In this document: piece after piece, positions 8,594-16,556 of the stretch | How positions within the stretch are numbered: the first letter of the stretch is position 1 | Layout of the letters: the number at the start of each line of letters is the position of its first letter | From: Bacteroidota bacterium | GTDB lineage: Bacteria; Bacteroidota; Ignavibacteria; Ignavibacteriales; Melioribacteraceae | Direction of reading: 5' to 3' | DNA length: 64,000 nt | Assembly (NCBI GenBank): GCA_018829205.1 | Contig: JAHJUE010000019.1 | Location: 124,001-188,000 of the forward strand | The notes under the pieces: generated by a model | Databases searched by the model: none | What the model was told of the DNA's origin: nothing | The model's input: the letters and a program-made list of their open reading frames with translations, nothing else | Program-made: the position numbers and the translations under genes

Positions 8594-9608
8594 GAAATCT
8601 AAAATTATATTACTTCTTATTGGTATATCCGTATTCACTTATCTCGTGATGGATTTCGGCATAGATAATATTCTTACTAATTTACGAAAAACCGGATGGT
8701 ACTTTATTCCTGTAATTGGTGTATGGGGGTTTGTTTATCTATTTAATACATTTGCTTGGCGTTCGATTATCCATAATAGCAGTAAGATATCATTTGGTAA
8801 ACTTCTTTCAATTACAATTAGCGGATTTGCACTAAATTACATTACACCTTCAGTTGCCGTAGGAGGTGAACCTTACCGTATTGCAGAATTACAAAAACCG
8901 TTAGGCATGAGCAAAGCCGTATCTTCTACCTTTCTTTATACTATGATTCATTTTCTTTCATCATTTGTTTTCTGGATACTAATAATTTTACTAGCACTTA
9001 TATCTTTATCACTTACTTCTAGCTTGAGAATATTATTGATTGTTGCCCTCTTAGCTTTTCTAATTATTGTATACTTTTTTATAAATAGACATAAAAACGG
9101 CATCTTAGAATCATCACTTAACATTGCAATCAAAATTCCATTCATAAAAAAGATTGCAATAAAGTATTCTGATAAAACTGAGAAAATAAAACAAGTTGAC
9201 CACCAGATTAAAGAACTTTACTTAAACCGTAAATATGATTTTTTTTCTGCCCTTTTACTTGAGGTTGTAGCTAGAATCATTGCCTCGCTAGAGAATCTCT
9301 TTATTCTAAAAGCTATTGGGATTGATATAACCTTTTCCGAGGCGTTGTATATAAACGCTGTTTCATCTTTTGTAATAAATTTGTTTTTCTTTATGCCGCT
9401 GGAACTAGGATCCCGCGAAGGAGGACTTGTCTTGGTTCTAAAGGCTATTAAAATAAGTTCGCCACTTGGTATCTATATTGGACTGGTAAATAGAGTTAGA
9501 GAATTATTCTGGATTTTTGTAGGACTTGTTTTGATAGCATCAAGTGGAAAAACAATAGGAAAAAACTTAACAGAAAGTGTTGACTATGAAAAAAGTACTT
9601 TTGTTTGA
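8586..9608 (+). CDS. UPF0104 / lysylphosphatidylglycerol synthase-type membrane protein
   Basis: 340 aa with about eight hydrophobic helices. It carries the family motif FALNYITPSVAVGGEPYR (about residues 80-97) and the C-terminal ELGSREGGLVLVLKA stretch. This domain forms the flippase half of MprF and also occurs alone, where it is proposed to move lipids or lipid-linked intermediates across the membrane. In this operon it could flip the lipid made by the CDP-alcohol phosphatidyltransferase. It overlaps both neighbouring genes, supporting co-translation. Confidence 0.85.
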   Translation: MSKKSKIILLLIGISVFTYLVMDFGIDNILTNLRKTGWYFIPVIGVWGFVYLFNTFAWRSIIHNSSKISFGKLLSITISGFALNYITPSVAVGGEPYRIAELQKPLGMSKAVSSTFLYTMIHFLSSFVFWILIILLALISLSLTSSLRILLIVALLAFLIIVYFFINRHKNGILESSLNIAIKIPFIKKIAIKYSDKTEKIKQVDHQIKELYLNRKYDFFSALLLEVVARIIASLENLFILKAIGIDITFSEALYINAVSSFVINLFFFMPLELGSREGGLVLVLKAIKISSPLGIYIGLVNRVRELFWIFVGLVLIASSGKTIGKNLTESVDYEKSTFV

Positions 9609-10287
9609 TTTTGGAGGTACACTTGATACAAATGGTGTCCATTGGGGTGAAAAATACTGGGAAGCCTATAAAAAATTAGGACTCTCGATATCCAAGAAAC
9701 AATATGAAGAAGCATATGTTTATTCGGAAAGTTATATGGCAGGTGTTGTAAAACCTACAGATACTTTTAAAACTACACTAATCTATCAAATTCTATTTCA
9801 ATTACTTTACTTGAGAAACAAAAAGTACCTGCTTCCCGAGGAAGATAGTGATCTTCTTTACAAAATGTCGGATCTATGTTATGGAGATGTTCTTTTAGCT
9901 ACAGAAAAGAGTTCACAACTTATCAAAAAGCTAAATAGCAGTTTTGTATTAGGATTAGTATCCAACTTCTATGGAAATTTATCTACTGTACTAAACGAAT
10001 TGTCTTTTACAAATTATTTTGAAACGGTCATAGACTCCTCGGAAGTTGGAATAAGAAAACCAGATCCTAAAATATTTCAAATAGCCGTAGATAGACTTGG
10101 CGTATTGCCGGAAGAAGTTATTGTTATAGGGGATTCATACAGTAGAGATATTGTTCCTTCCAAAACAATTGGCTGCAGCACTATTTGGCTTGACGGCAAA
10201 AGTTGGACGAGACCAAGTGAAACTTCAAAAGCTGATTTTGTTATTCATTCAATAGAAGAAGTTAGTGACACCGTACTTGAAACGTGA
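9586..10287 (+). CDS. HAD-superfamily hydrolase
   Basis: About 233 aa starting at the ATG at 9586, inside the end of the upstream gene. Haloacid dehalogenase motifs are present: motif I FDFGGTLD (residues 6-13), motif II VSNFYG, motif III Lys in IRKPDPKIF and motif IV VIGDSYSRDI. In motif I the position two after the nucleophilic Asp is Gly instead of the usual Asp that acts as general acid/base; this occurs in some HAD subfamilies. The probable substrate is a phosphorylated small molecule; dephosphorylation of an inositol phosphate or phosphatidylinositol phosphate made in the operon is the contextual guess. Confidence 0.83.
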   Translation: MKKVLLFDFGGTLDTNGVHWGEKYWEAYKKLGLSISKKQYEEAYVYSESYMAGVVKPTDTFKTTLIYQILFQLLYLRNKKYLLPEEDSDLLYKMSDLCYGDVLLATEKSSQLIKKLNSSFVLGLVSNFYGNLSTVLNELSFTNYFETVIDSSEVGIRKPDPKIFQIAVDRLGVLPEEVIVIGDSYSRDIVPSKTIGCSTIWLDGKSWTRPSETSKADFVIHSIEEVSDTVLET

Positions 10288-10395
10288 AAGCAAAACACAG
10301 ATAAAAAATACACTGAGGAAAGCCGAATTAAAAATAGTATATAATTTTCAATTATTAATACAAAAAACAATGCAACACATAAATATGGAGAGACT

Positions 10396-11706
10396 ATGAA
10401 GAAAGTAACAGTTAAAAATCCAGAAGGTAAACTCGGAGTACTAATTGTAGGTCTAGGCGGAGCAGTATCAACCACATTTATAGCAGGTTTGCATAACATC
10501 CTGAAAGGATACGGAAAGCCTTTTGGTTCACTAACCCAAATGGCAACAATTAGGATTGGAGAGCGGACTGAAAATAATTTCCCTTTCATAAAAGATTATG
10601 TGTCGCTTTCAAAACCTGAAGATATAGTTATTGGCGGTTGGGAAATAAGAAACAATAATTGTTATGAAGCTGCAAAAGAAGCCAAGGTGCTTGAATCAAT
10701 AGACCTTGATTCAATTGTACGCGAAATGGAAAGAATAGAGCCTATGTCTGCTGTGTTCGACAAATATTATGTGAAACGTTTGGATGGAGATTTTGTTAAG
10801 AGAGGTAAAAATAAAAAAGAGTTGGCAGAGCAATTAAGAGACGATATTAAGAAATTCAAAGAGCTTAATAACCTGGAAAGGGTTGTAGTGATATGGTGTG
10901 CAAGTACAGAGATATTTATTTCTGAAAATGAGGTACATAAAAGTCTTGCAAATTTTGAAAAAGGAATGTTGGAAAATAATGAAGACATATCACCAAGTAT
11001 GTTGTATGCATACGCTGCCTTATCCGAAGGTGTTCCGTTTATAAACGGTGCTCCAAACTTATCGGTTGAAATACCAGCGCTTCTTGAGCTTGCAGAGAAA
11101 ACTTCTGTACCTGTTGCAGGCAAAGATTTCAAAACCGGACAAACATTAATAAAAACCGTTATTGCACCAATGCTTAAAGCGAGAATGCTGGGGTTGGAAG
11201 GATGGTTTTCAACAAATCTTCTTGGTAACAAAGACGGCGTTGTATTGGATGAACCAGGTTCATTTAAAACAAAAGAAGAAAGTAAATTATCCGTACTAAA
11301 TACAATTTTGCAACCTGAACTTTATCCGGATCTATATAAAGATTTTTACCACAAGGTCAGAATAAACTATTACCCGCCGCGAGGAGATAATAAAGAGGGA
11401 TGGGATAATATTGATATATTCGGCTGGCTTGGTTACCCGATGCAGCTTAAAGTTAATTTCTTGTGTAAAGATTCTATCCTTGCCGCGCCATTAGTATTAG
11501 ACCTCATCTTGTTTATGGATTTAGCTCAAAGAGCGGGAATGAAAGGAATTCAAGAGTGGCTTTCATTCTATTTCAAAAGTCCAAATCACTCTCCAAACAT
11601 TATACCGGAACATGATCTGTTTATTCAGCAGATGAAATTAAAAAATACTCTTAGAACTATAATGAATGAAGAACCCATTACTCATATTGATACAGACTTA
11701 GAATAG
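10396..11706 (+). CDS. ino1: myo-inositol-1-phosphate synthase
   Basis: 436 aa. The N-terminal NAD-binding motif VGLGGAVSTTFIAGL and the central active-site block (INGAPNLSVEIPALLELA followed by GKDFKTGQTLIKT, about residues 215-258) identify inositol-3-phosphate synthase, which cyclises glucose 6-phosphate to 1L-myo-inositol 1-phosphate. Its size agrees with the Bacteroidota-type enzymes. A 108-bp gap upstream contains a TATAAT-like box at 10340-10345, so it may have its own promoter within the cluster. It supplies the precursor that gives the whole cluster its inositol interpretation. A relic of a second copy lies about 1.2 kb downstream. Confidence 0.93.
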   Translation: MKKVTVKNPEGKLGVLIVGLGGAVSTTFIAGLHNILKGYGKPFGSLTQMATIRIGERTENNFPFIKDYVSLSKPEDIVIGGWEIRNNNCYEAAKEAKVLESIDLDSIVREMERIEPMSAVFDKYYVKRLDGDFVKRGKNKKELAEQLRDDIKKFKELNNLERVVVIWCASTEIFISENEVHKSLANFEKGMLENNEDISPSMLYAYAALSEGVPFINGAPNLSVEIPALLELAEKTSVPVAGKDFKTGQTLIKTVIAPMLKARMLGLEGWFSTNLLGNKDGVVLDEPGSFKTKEESKLSVLNTILQPELYPDLYKDFYHKVRINYYPPRGDNKEGWDNIDIFGWLGYPMQLKVNFLCKDSILAAPLVLDLILFMDLAQRAGMKGIQEWLSFYFKSPNHSPNIIPEHDLFIQQMKLKNTLRTIMNEEPITHIDTDLE

Positions 11707-11776
11707 AGTTAAAAGGAATATTAACTAATCATAACTTGTTTGAATAGGAAGCATCTTAACCTAGTGGAGACTGCCA

Positions 11777-12843
11777 ATGCTTCAACAGTTTAGAACACTT
11801 AAAATCATACATAGATTCCTAGTACTCTGCGCATCTATATTAACATTTTTACTTTGCTGTACTATGTTAGTAAGCACATTAGACTATTTCGATTTCTGGA
11901 ATGAGAACTCAATACTTTATGGAACGAGTTTACTTTCCCCTTTATGGTTACTGCTTCCTTTTCTTCTACTTTCAATTGTTTTGTTCTTTCTAAATAGGAA
12001 AAAACTTATACTAATTACCATTATTGTTTACCTAACATATTTTCTGTTGATCGGCGATGTTTCTTTCAAATCGCTATTCAGCAATAATAAAATTGGGAAT
12101 AGAGAAACTCAATTATCGGTTTTATCATTAAATGTAAGATACTACTCTTACGGTGAGGACAAGGTTTTTAATTTTATAGATTCAGTTAAAGCTGATATTG
12201 TTCTTTTATCGGAAAATACATTAACTGCAGACAGTATTGCTTCGCTTACTAGTCTAGAAGAAAAATGTTTTATTTTTGCCGGGAGAAAATATGAAACCGC
12301 AATCCTTTCGAAATTACCGGTAATATCCTATAAAGAAATTGATTTTCCAACTCACCAAGCATCATTAAGTGGTGGGAATGATATCGACACTCTTATAAAT
12401 AATCCTAACCGTTCCTTTTCACATATAAAATTTCGTTTTATGATGATGAAGTAAATGCTATTTCAGTTCGGTTGATTGCCGGTAGACCGAAGACAAACGA
12501 GTTAAAAGATCAAGTTGAGTGGGGCAAATACTTAGTAAAGAAACAAACTGAAGAAATTGAAACGCTTGTAAATTATTTAAAAGCTTTGGAGGGACCTATT
12601 GTACTTGGAGGTGATTTTAATGCGCCTCCCAATGCTAGAATTATGAAGCCGTAATACAATATTGCCGAAGACGCGGCTTATGTGAATAATTTTTTCCCTT
12701 CGCCAACATTTCGAACGGAATTTCCAGTTGTTAGACTTGATTATATTTTTTCGTTGAATGGCTTAAAACCTGTTGAGTATACTAAAATAAATGTAAAAGT
12801 ATCTGATCATTTTCCTGTGTTTGCAAAATTAGAGTTACGCTAA
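11777..12843 (+). pseudogene. Broken endonuclease/exonuclease/phosphatase (EEP) family membrane protein
   Basis: The original protein had three N-terminal transmembrane helices (encoded about 11800-12070) and a C-terminal EEP domain: LSLNVRYYS, LLSEN, GGDFNAPPN and a final VSDHFPVFAKL motif with the catalytic Asp-His. The frame is lost near 12437, where one base change in length moves reading from KFRF to the YDDEVNAISVRL frame. A TAA interrupts it again at 12652-12654, after which homology continues to the TAA at 12841-12843. Two independent lesions make this a pseudogene rather than a sequencing error. Members include phosphatases acting on phospholipids and inositol phosphates, which would have fitted the cluster. 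Confidence 0.85.
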
Positions 12844-12878
12844 AATGAAGAGTCTGTTTTATCTTCTTTGTATTATTT

Positions 12879-12969
12879 GTTTATCCAGCAGATGAAATTA
12901 AAAAATACTCTCAGAACATTATTGAACAAGGAAACTGTAACTCATATTAATGGTATATATTCTAACTAA
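12879..12969 (+). pseudogene. C-terminal relic of a second inositol-phosphate synthase
   Basis: The bases 12879-12952 match the 3' end of the intact synthase (11619-11692): both read FIQQMKLKNTLRT and then diverge conservatively, ending ETVTHIN here against EPITHID there, with a stop at 12967. The reading frame is kept while nucleotides and residues differ, so this is the tail of a diverged paralogue whose body was deleted, not a recent copy. It sits directly after the broken EEP gene. Confidence 0.75.
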
Positions 12970-12987
12970 ATTTTTATTTAGAAAATT

Positions 12988-13782
12988 ATGGGGTTAAAGA
13001 TGAAGAAAAACTTAACCATGGAATTTGATTACGAAGATGTAAGGAGTTTCAGAATTGGAACGCTAATAGTGCTTGAACCTAAGACTGATGCTATCAAAAC
13101 GCTTTTTAATTTTGAGGAGAGTTTTGGCTTAATGGATTGGATGGATATGATAGCGAAAGATAATTCAATTAAAGGAATTCTTTTTATAGGTAATGAGGAG
13201 TGCTTTTCGAATAATGTTTATTCAAAATATATGTCCTCTATAACAGAACAATATATTGATCCTCAGCAGCCGAGATTTGTAACAGAATTTGTTGACAAAA
13301 GAAAACGGGAAATTCAGATTAATATGCTTAATAACTACATACGAAAAATAATCGAATTCCCTAAAATGGTTTTTATAGCATTAACGGGCTGCGTTGTTTC
13401 TCCCTTTTTTGGTATAAGCTTAGTTTCTGACTTTAGAATTGCGAGCCCCAATTTAGTAATACATAAGAACTCCAAAGAATACGGACTTCATCCTTCCGGC
13501 GGCGTACCACTTTTTTTAATGAAACATATTGGGCTTTCTAAAGCACAGGAAATATTGTACAGTCAAAGATTTATAAAAGTGAACGATGCCAAAGAGATGG
13601 GCTTACTCAATTATTTGACTTCTGTTGATAATTATAGAAACGATGTACTTTCAATTGCAATTGAGATTATAAATTCCACTAACGTAGAATATTTCTTTTA
13701 CACAAAAAAATTAGTAAACCATATATTATTGAATGAATTCAATGCCTATGTTGATATTGAATCTAATATGGCTTTGCATTAG
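12988..13782 (+). CDS. Crotonase-fold (enoyl-CoA hydratase/isomerase-like) protein
   Basis: 264 aa. The crotonase pattern is visible in the central block: FPKMVFIALTGCVVSPFFG followed by LVSDFRIASPN, then a GLHPSGGVPLFL stretch and a segment similar to the usual LTGxxxxAxEAxxxGLV (SQRFIKVNDAKEMGLLNYL). The N-terminal oxyanion segment and acid pair normally used for hydration are only weakly conserved, so the reaction is uncertain. The start could be the ATG at 12988 or at 13000. It is the last gene in the + strand cluster, with no terminator obvious to me just after it. Confidence 0.7.
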   Translation: MGLKMKKNLTMEFDYEDVRSFRIGTLIVLEPKTDAIKTLFNFEESFGLMDWMDMIAKDNSIKGILFIGNEECFSNNVYSKYMSSITEQYIDPQQPRFVTEFVDKRKREIQINMLNNYIRKIIEFPKMVFIALTGCVVSPFFGISLVSDFRIASPNLVIHKNSKEYGLHPSGGVPLFLMKHIGLSKAQEILYSQRFIKVNDAKEMGLLNYLTSVDNYRNDVLSIAIEIINSTNVEYFFYTKKLVNHILLNEFNAYVDIESNMALH

Positions 13783-13991
13783 AAAAAATAAAAACAGGGA
13801 ACTACTCTATTAAAATATTCACAATTAAAATCTTGTTTCGTCAATCAGGTAATCGGGTTTGAAGAAATTTGTTTTAATGATTGCAAAATATCCTTATAAA
13901 AGATTCACGGATTCTGTCAAGATCTTATTTTGTTCAGTTCTTTTTTATTTACACTATATTTGAATAAAGAAAATCCGCACCCGTAACTTCC

Positions 13992-14014
13992 TCCTTCGTC
14001 CGTCTAAAGAAGGA
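13992..14014. repeat. Short hairpin repeat abutting the tRNA relic
   Basis: TCCTTC (13992-13997) pairs with GAAGGA (14009-14014) across an 11-base loop, and the following ACTACGGCGGA continues a GC-rich block. The base composition differs sharply from its surroundings. It resembles the short palindromic intergenic elements found in many copies in draft genomes of this group. It directly replaces what should be the 5' acceptor stem of the tRNA-Arg-like sequence that follows. Confidence 0.45.
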
Positions 14015-14021
14015 CTACGGC

Positions 14022-14111
14022 GGATAGGCAATTGGATAGAGTATCTGACTTCGGATCAGAGGTTTGGGGGTTCTGCCAAAGGCATTTCTTCGAAAGAATC
14101 CTTCTGGCGTA
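14022..14111 (+). pseudogene. Disrupted tRNA-Arg (anticodon TCG) relic
   Basis: The D-arm (GGCAATTGGATAGAG) and a full anticodon arm (14043-14060, TCTGA-CTTCGGA-TCAGA, anticodon TCG) are nearly identical to a bacterial tRNA-Arg. The T-arm is split: TGGGGGTTC (14065-14073) is followed by about 22 foreign bases containing the small hairpin TGCCAAAGGCA, then GAATCCTTCTGGCG. The 5' acceptor strand is missing and cannot pair with the 3' strand. The gene is therefore dead, apparently interrupted at two points by short palindromic sequences. Confidence 0.55.
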
Positions 14112-14196
14112 CTGAGTTAGTTGTATATAATATAAGTTACAAAGGCATAAGTGAAAATAAAAAGTTTTTGGGTTGAGATTTCAAGTTCTTTGTTTT

Positions 14197-15249
14197 TTAT
14201 AGTAGATTTACTGCATCCAACAAATTATCTTTCTGAAGATGTGAATAAATTTGCGTTGTTTTAATATTACCGTGGCCTAACAATTCTTTAACAGCATAAA
14301 GAGAAATTCCACGTTGAAGAAGAGCAGAAGCAAAAGAATGCCGTAGAGAATGAAAATGAATTTTATCATTGAGTGCTGCCGCTCTTACAGCTTTCTTAAA
14401 TTGCTTACTAACGAAATCCTCATTTAGTTTTATACTTTCGAATCTATAAAATACAAGACTGTTAGGAAGTTTACCCAGTTGAAAACGATTTTGTAAAATT
14501 GTTTTAACTTTTTGATGAATAGGAATTATTCTTTCCCGTTTGTTTTTAGAATTAAATTCGCTTGAGTTTTTTACAGTGATAATGTTTTGAGTGAAGTCAA
14601 TCCAGTCCCATTTCATATTAACTAATTCACCAAGACGCATACCGGTATAAAAGGCAGTTGTAAAAATATCTTTCATAAGCTGCATATCTGTTTTGTTAAT
14701 GATTTCAATCAATTCACTTTCCGAAATGAAAACAGGAAAAGATTTAGGAACCTTGGGAGTTTTAATTTTATCAAAAGGATTAATATCAATGTAATTCCAA
14801 ACAAGAGCTTTATTAAAAGCTGCCTTCAGGGTTCTGTAATAAAGAGACGCTGAATGTTTAGAACTTGCTGAGGCTGAAGATATAAATTGATCAATGATTC
14901 TAGCGGAGATCATTTCAAGCGACATATCCGGGATATTCTTTTGTAAAGCTGCAAAAGATGGTTTAACTGCTTTCTTAAGATATTTTTCTGAATAGGTATT
15001 GCGTATATATGTTTTATATTCCTCAATGAAGATACTGAGTTTTATGGTAACTTTTTTCTCCTTCGCTTCTTCCGGTTCAATTTTCCCGAAGGATTGTTCC
15101 GGCTTTACTTTTGGTTTAGGTACAAAGGATTTTAGAAATTTTTTTGCTTCCTTTTTGTCGGTTGTTTTAGTAGAGATTTTTGTTCTCTTACCATTTACAA
15201 AATAGATTACTTGGTAATACGGCGACTTGGAATCCCTTGAAAGAAACAT
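14197..15249 (-). CDS. Tyrosine recombinase / integrase 1
   Basis: 350 aa. An N-terminal AP2-like arm-binding segment (residues 1-45, KSPYYQVIYFVNGKRTKIST), a SAM-like core-binding domain and a C-terminal catalytic domain are visible. The catalytic set is complete: Arg in TAFYTGMRLGELVNM, His-x-x-Arg in FHSLRHSF, His in LLGHGNIKTTQ and the nucleophilic Tyr in IYSHLQ. Its start is 88 bp from a tRNA-Asp 3' half and a tandem 11-bp repeat lies between, a classic arrangement for integrase plus attachment site. No other gene separates it from the degraded tRNA-Arg on its left, so it may be the last functional gene of an eroded element. Confidence 0.93.
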   Translation of the reverse strand: MFLSRDSKSPYYQVIYFVNGKRTKISTKTTDKKEAKKFLKSFVPKPKVKPEQSFGKIEPEEAKEKKVTIKLSIFIEEYKTYIRNTYSEKYLKKAVKPSFAALQKNIPDMSLEMISARIIDQFISSASASSKHSASLYYRTLKAAFNKALVWNYIDINPFDKIKTPKVPKSFPVFISESELIEIINKTDMQLMKDIFTTAFYTGMRLGELVNMKWDWIDFTQNIITVKNSSEFNSKNKRERIIPIHQKVKTILQNRFQLGKLPNSLVFYRFESIKLNEDFVSKQFKKAVRAAALNDKIHFHSLRHSFASALLQRGISLYAVKELLGHGNIKTTQIYSHLQKDNLLDAVNLL

Positions 15250-15268
15250 AAATTATACTCCTTCAAGG

Positions 15269-15290
15269 ATGTACCGACTATGTACCGACT
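15269..15290. repeat. Tandem 11-bp direct repeat between integrase and att site
   Basis: ATGTACCGACT occurs twice head to tail without a mismatch (15269-15279 and 15280-15290). It lies between the integrase start and the tRNA-Asp 3' half, where arm-type integrase or excisionase sites are usually found. Confidence 0.6.
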
Positions 15291-15336
15291 GCCTAAAAGC
15301 TGGGAATTGACAGCAGGATTGCAGAAATCCCACTGT

Positions 15337-15379
15337 CTGTCACGCAGGAGGTCGCGAGTTCGAGTCTCGTCGGCCCCGC
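15337..15379 (+). other. tRNA-Asp (GTC) 3' half: integration (att) site
   Basis: These 43 bases read CTGTCAC (anticodon loop with GTC), the 3' anticodon strand GCAGG, variable loop, a complete T-arm (CGCGAGTTCGAGTCTCG) and the 3' acceptor strand plus discriminator (GGCCCCG). The 5' half is absent: upstream bases do not pair with the anticodon stem and no D-arm exists. Three-prime tRNA fragments are left when an element integrates into a tRNA gene, marking the end distal to the reconstituted gene. By orientation, the element should lie on the left with integrase 1, but no intact tRNA-Asp is found in the window. Confidence 0.75.
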
Positions 15380-15383
15380 TCTT

Positions 15384-15420
15384 AAAGCCTTGTAAGACAA
15401 TAACTTGCAAGGCTTTTTTA
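15384..15420 (+). terminator. Rho-independent terminator after the tRNA-Asp fragment
   Basis: AAAGCCTTGTAAG (15384-15396) pairs with CTTGCAAGGCTTT (15404-15416) with one G-U pair and a 7-base loop, followed by a T run. It is the expected tRNA terminator, so sequence from 15380 rightwards is probably the natural 3' flank of the tRNA gene. Confidence 0.8.
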
Positions 15421-15564
15421 TTTTAAACAAAATTGCTGCAGTAGAAATTGCAGTAGAACTTTTCTTTTACCTTCAATACTTCTGTTTTTAGAATTTATTA
15501 ATTCCCGTTTCAGATGAATAAAATGTATGTTATTTTTATATAATACATAATTGATAGGTTTTTG

Positions 15565-16071
15565 ATGAGTAGAGTTGAGCGTACTTTATCAATCATATCT
15601 TCAATAGTAACAATAGGTAATTTTGTATTAGCGTTAACAAATATTGTTGACATAAAAATATTTGATGACTCTCTTTATTTGCTACCAAACTTAAGTATAG
15701 TTTTAAAGATTATAATTACAATTATATTTGAGCTATCTCTGGCTTATGTATTTGCCAAACTCTTTTCAGTAGTTGCAAAATTTAACAATGAGGCTATAAT
15801 TTTTGTATTGGGTTTTGTTGTTGGTCTTGTTTCGGCGATGGCTTCGATTTTCAATTTAGAGATCATCTTATTGGGGCAAAACATTTATTTGAATGGAACT
15901 CTCACAAATATTTTAAAATATCTTATGCTAATTGTATTTTTTGCAACATTACGTATAGTTGTTATTTTAGCAATATTTGAGAGTGATAATTATTCAAGGA
16001 ATACTTCAGTTTATATACAGATTATTTGTTACATAATAATTATTATATCATTATTTTTTCAAAACTCATAA
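15565..16071 (+). CDS. Hypothetical four-helix membrane protein
   Basis: 168 aa from the ATG at 15565. Four hydrophobic stretches (about residues 8-28, 44-70, 78-100 and 115-160) suggest an integral membrane protein with short loops and a single acidic loop. I do not recognise the family. It is one of the few + strand genes in this accessory region and ends at a bidirectional hairpin terminator shared with the gene converging from the right. A short direct repeat (TTGCAGTAGAA) lies in the 140 bp upstream. Confidence 0.55.
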   Translation: MSRVERTLSIISSIVTIGNFVLALTNIVDIKIFDDSLYLLPNLSIVLKIIITIIFELSLAYVFAKLFSVVAKFNNEAIIFVLGFVVGLVSAMASIFNLEIILLGQNIYLNGTLTNILKYLMLIVFFATLRIVVILAIFESDNYSRNTSVYIQIICYIIIIISLFFQNS

Positions 16072-16080
16072 AGAAATAAA

Positions 16081-16110
16081 CCCCACAGTCGTTATGACTG
16101 TAGGGCTTTT
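16081..16110. terminator. Bidirectional terminator 1
   Basis: CCC-ACAGTC (to 16090), GTTAT loop, GACTGT-AGGG (16096-16105) and a T run. It lies between convergent genes ending at 16071 and 16122. It is very similar in sequence to the hairpin at 16513-16546. Confidence 0.75.
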
Positions 16111-16121
16111 AAGAGGTATTT

Positions 16122-16385
16122 TTAATTATATATTGTTGGCGGGAAATTTATATTTGACTCCATCGAATTAAGAAATTCAATTACATCCTTTTCAAGTTCT
16201 GCCATTACTTCAATTTTACTACCGTCCCAACTGACATTGCTACTTTTTAGTTTCCTAATTAAGAGAATTGAAATTTCATCCCAATCGCTTTCGTTAAAAA
16301 ATATTAATAAGTATTTCATTAACACTTCAAAAAACAATTTTTCAGCGAATTCATTTTCAAAAACTCCAGTGTTTTGATGTAACAT
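16122..16385 (-). CDS. Small acidic protein, paralogue 1
   Basis: 87 aa, acidic, no membrane segment. The block LLIFFNESDWDEISILLIRKLKSSNVSW (about residues 28-55, here shown in parts) aligns with LLIFFDQEDWEEIGEFLNAKLDKSKVTF in the next gene, and both end in FPPxxxN. I do not recognise the family; the even helical pattern suggests a compact alpha-helical protein. With its paralogue and their matching terminators it forms a duplicated gene-plus-terminator unit. Confidence 0.6.
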   Translation of the reverse strand: MLHQNTGVFENEFAEKLFFEVLMKYLLIFFNESDWDEISILLIRKLKSSNVSWDGSKIEVMAELEKDVIEFLNSMESNINFPPTIYN

Positions 16386-16512
16386 TTTTTTGTTCTCCTA
16401 TTTTATGATGTTTACTTTTATATAAATGTTTATGCTTATTTAAAATTCATTAGTTGTAATATTTCTTTTTTGTCGTTCTATTTTAATGTCAAACAGGTTT
16501 GTGGTTATATAA

Positions 16513-16546
16513 TAAACCCCGCAATCGTTATGATTACAGGGTTTAT
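16513..16546. terminator. Terminator 2, a copy of terminator 1
   Basis: ATAAACCC...GCAATC, GTTA, TGATTACAGGGTTTAT forms a near-perfect palindrome just downstream of the gene ending at 16557. It matches the first terminator at about three quarters of positions (AATAAACCCC..C..TCGTTATGA), so the hairpin was duplicated together with the gene. Confidence 0.7.
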
Positions 16547-16556
16547 CAGAGTACTA

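Larger units (their letters stand above)
13783..14196. other. Gene-free boundary between the lipid cluster and the integrase
   Basis: No open frame of interest is seen on either strand. The stretch holds an imperfect hairpin repeat (13992-14014), a disrupted tRNA-Arg-like sequence (14022-14111) and otherwise AT-rich sequence. This composition is typical of an insertion hot spot next to a tRNA gene. Confidence 0.6.

Noticed and set aside
394-11706. Di-myo-inositol-phosphate (compatible solute) pathway as in hyperthermophiles
   Set aside because: The nucleotidyltransferase and CDP-alcohol transferase would fit, but they are separate proteins here, the last Asp of the transferase is changed, and the Mla, aminotransferase and flippase-like genes argue for a lipid product. 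Kept only as an alternative.
15300-15380. A complete tRNA-Asp gene
   Set aside because: Only the part from the anticodon loop onward is present; no D-arm or 5' acceptor strand can be found upstream.
15207-15410. 67-aa frame on the - strand containing GADETRTRDLLRDR
   Set aside because: This is the well-known spurious peptide from the antisense strand of a tRNA gene; it lies over the tRNA-Asp fragment.
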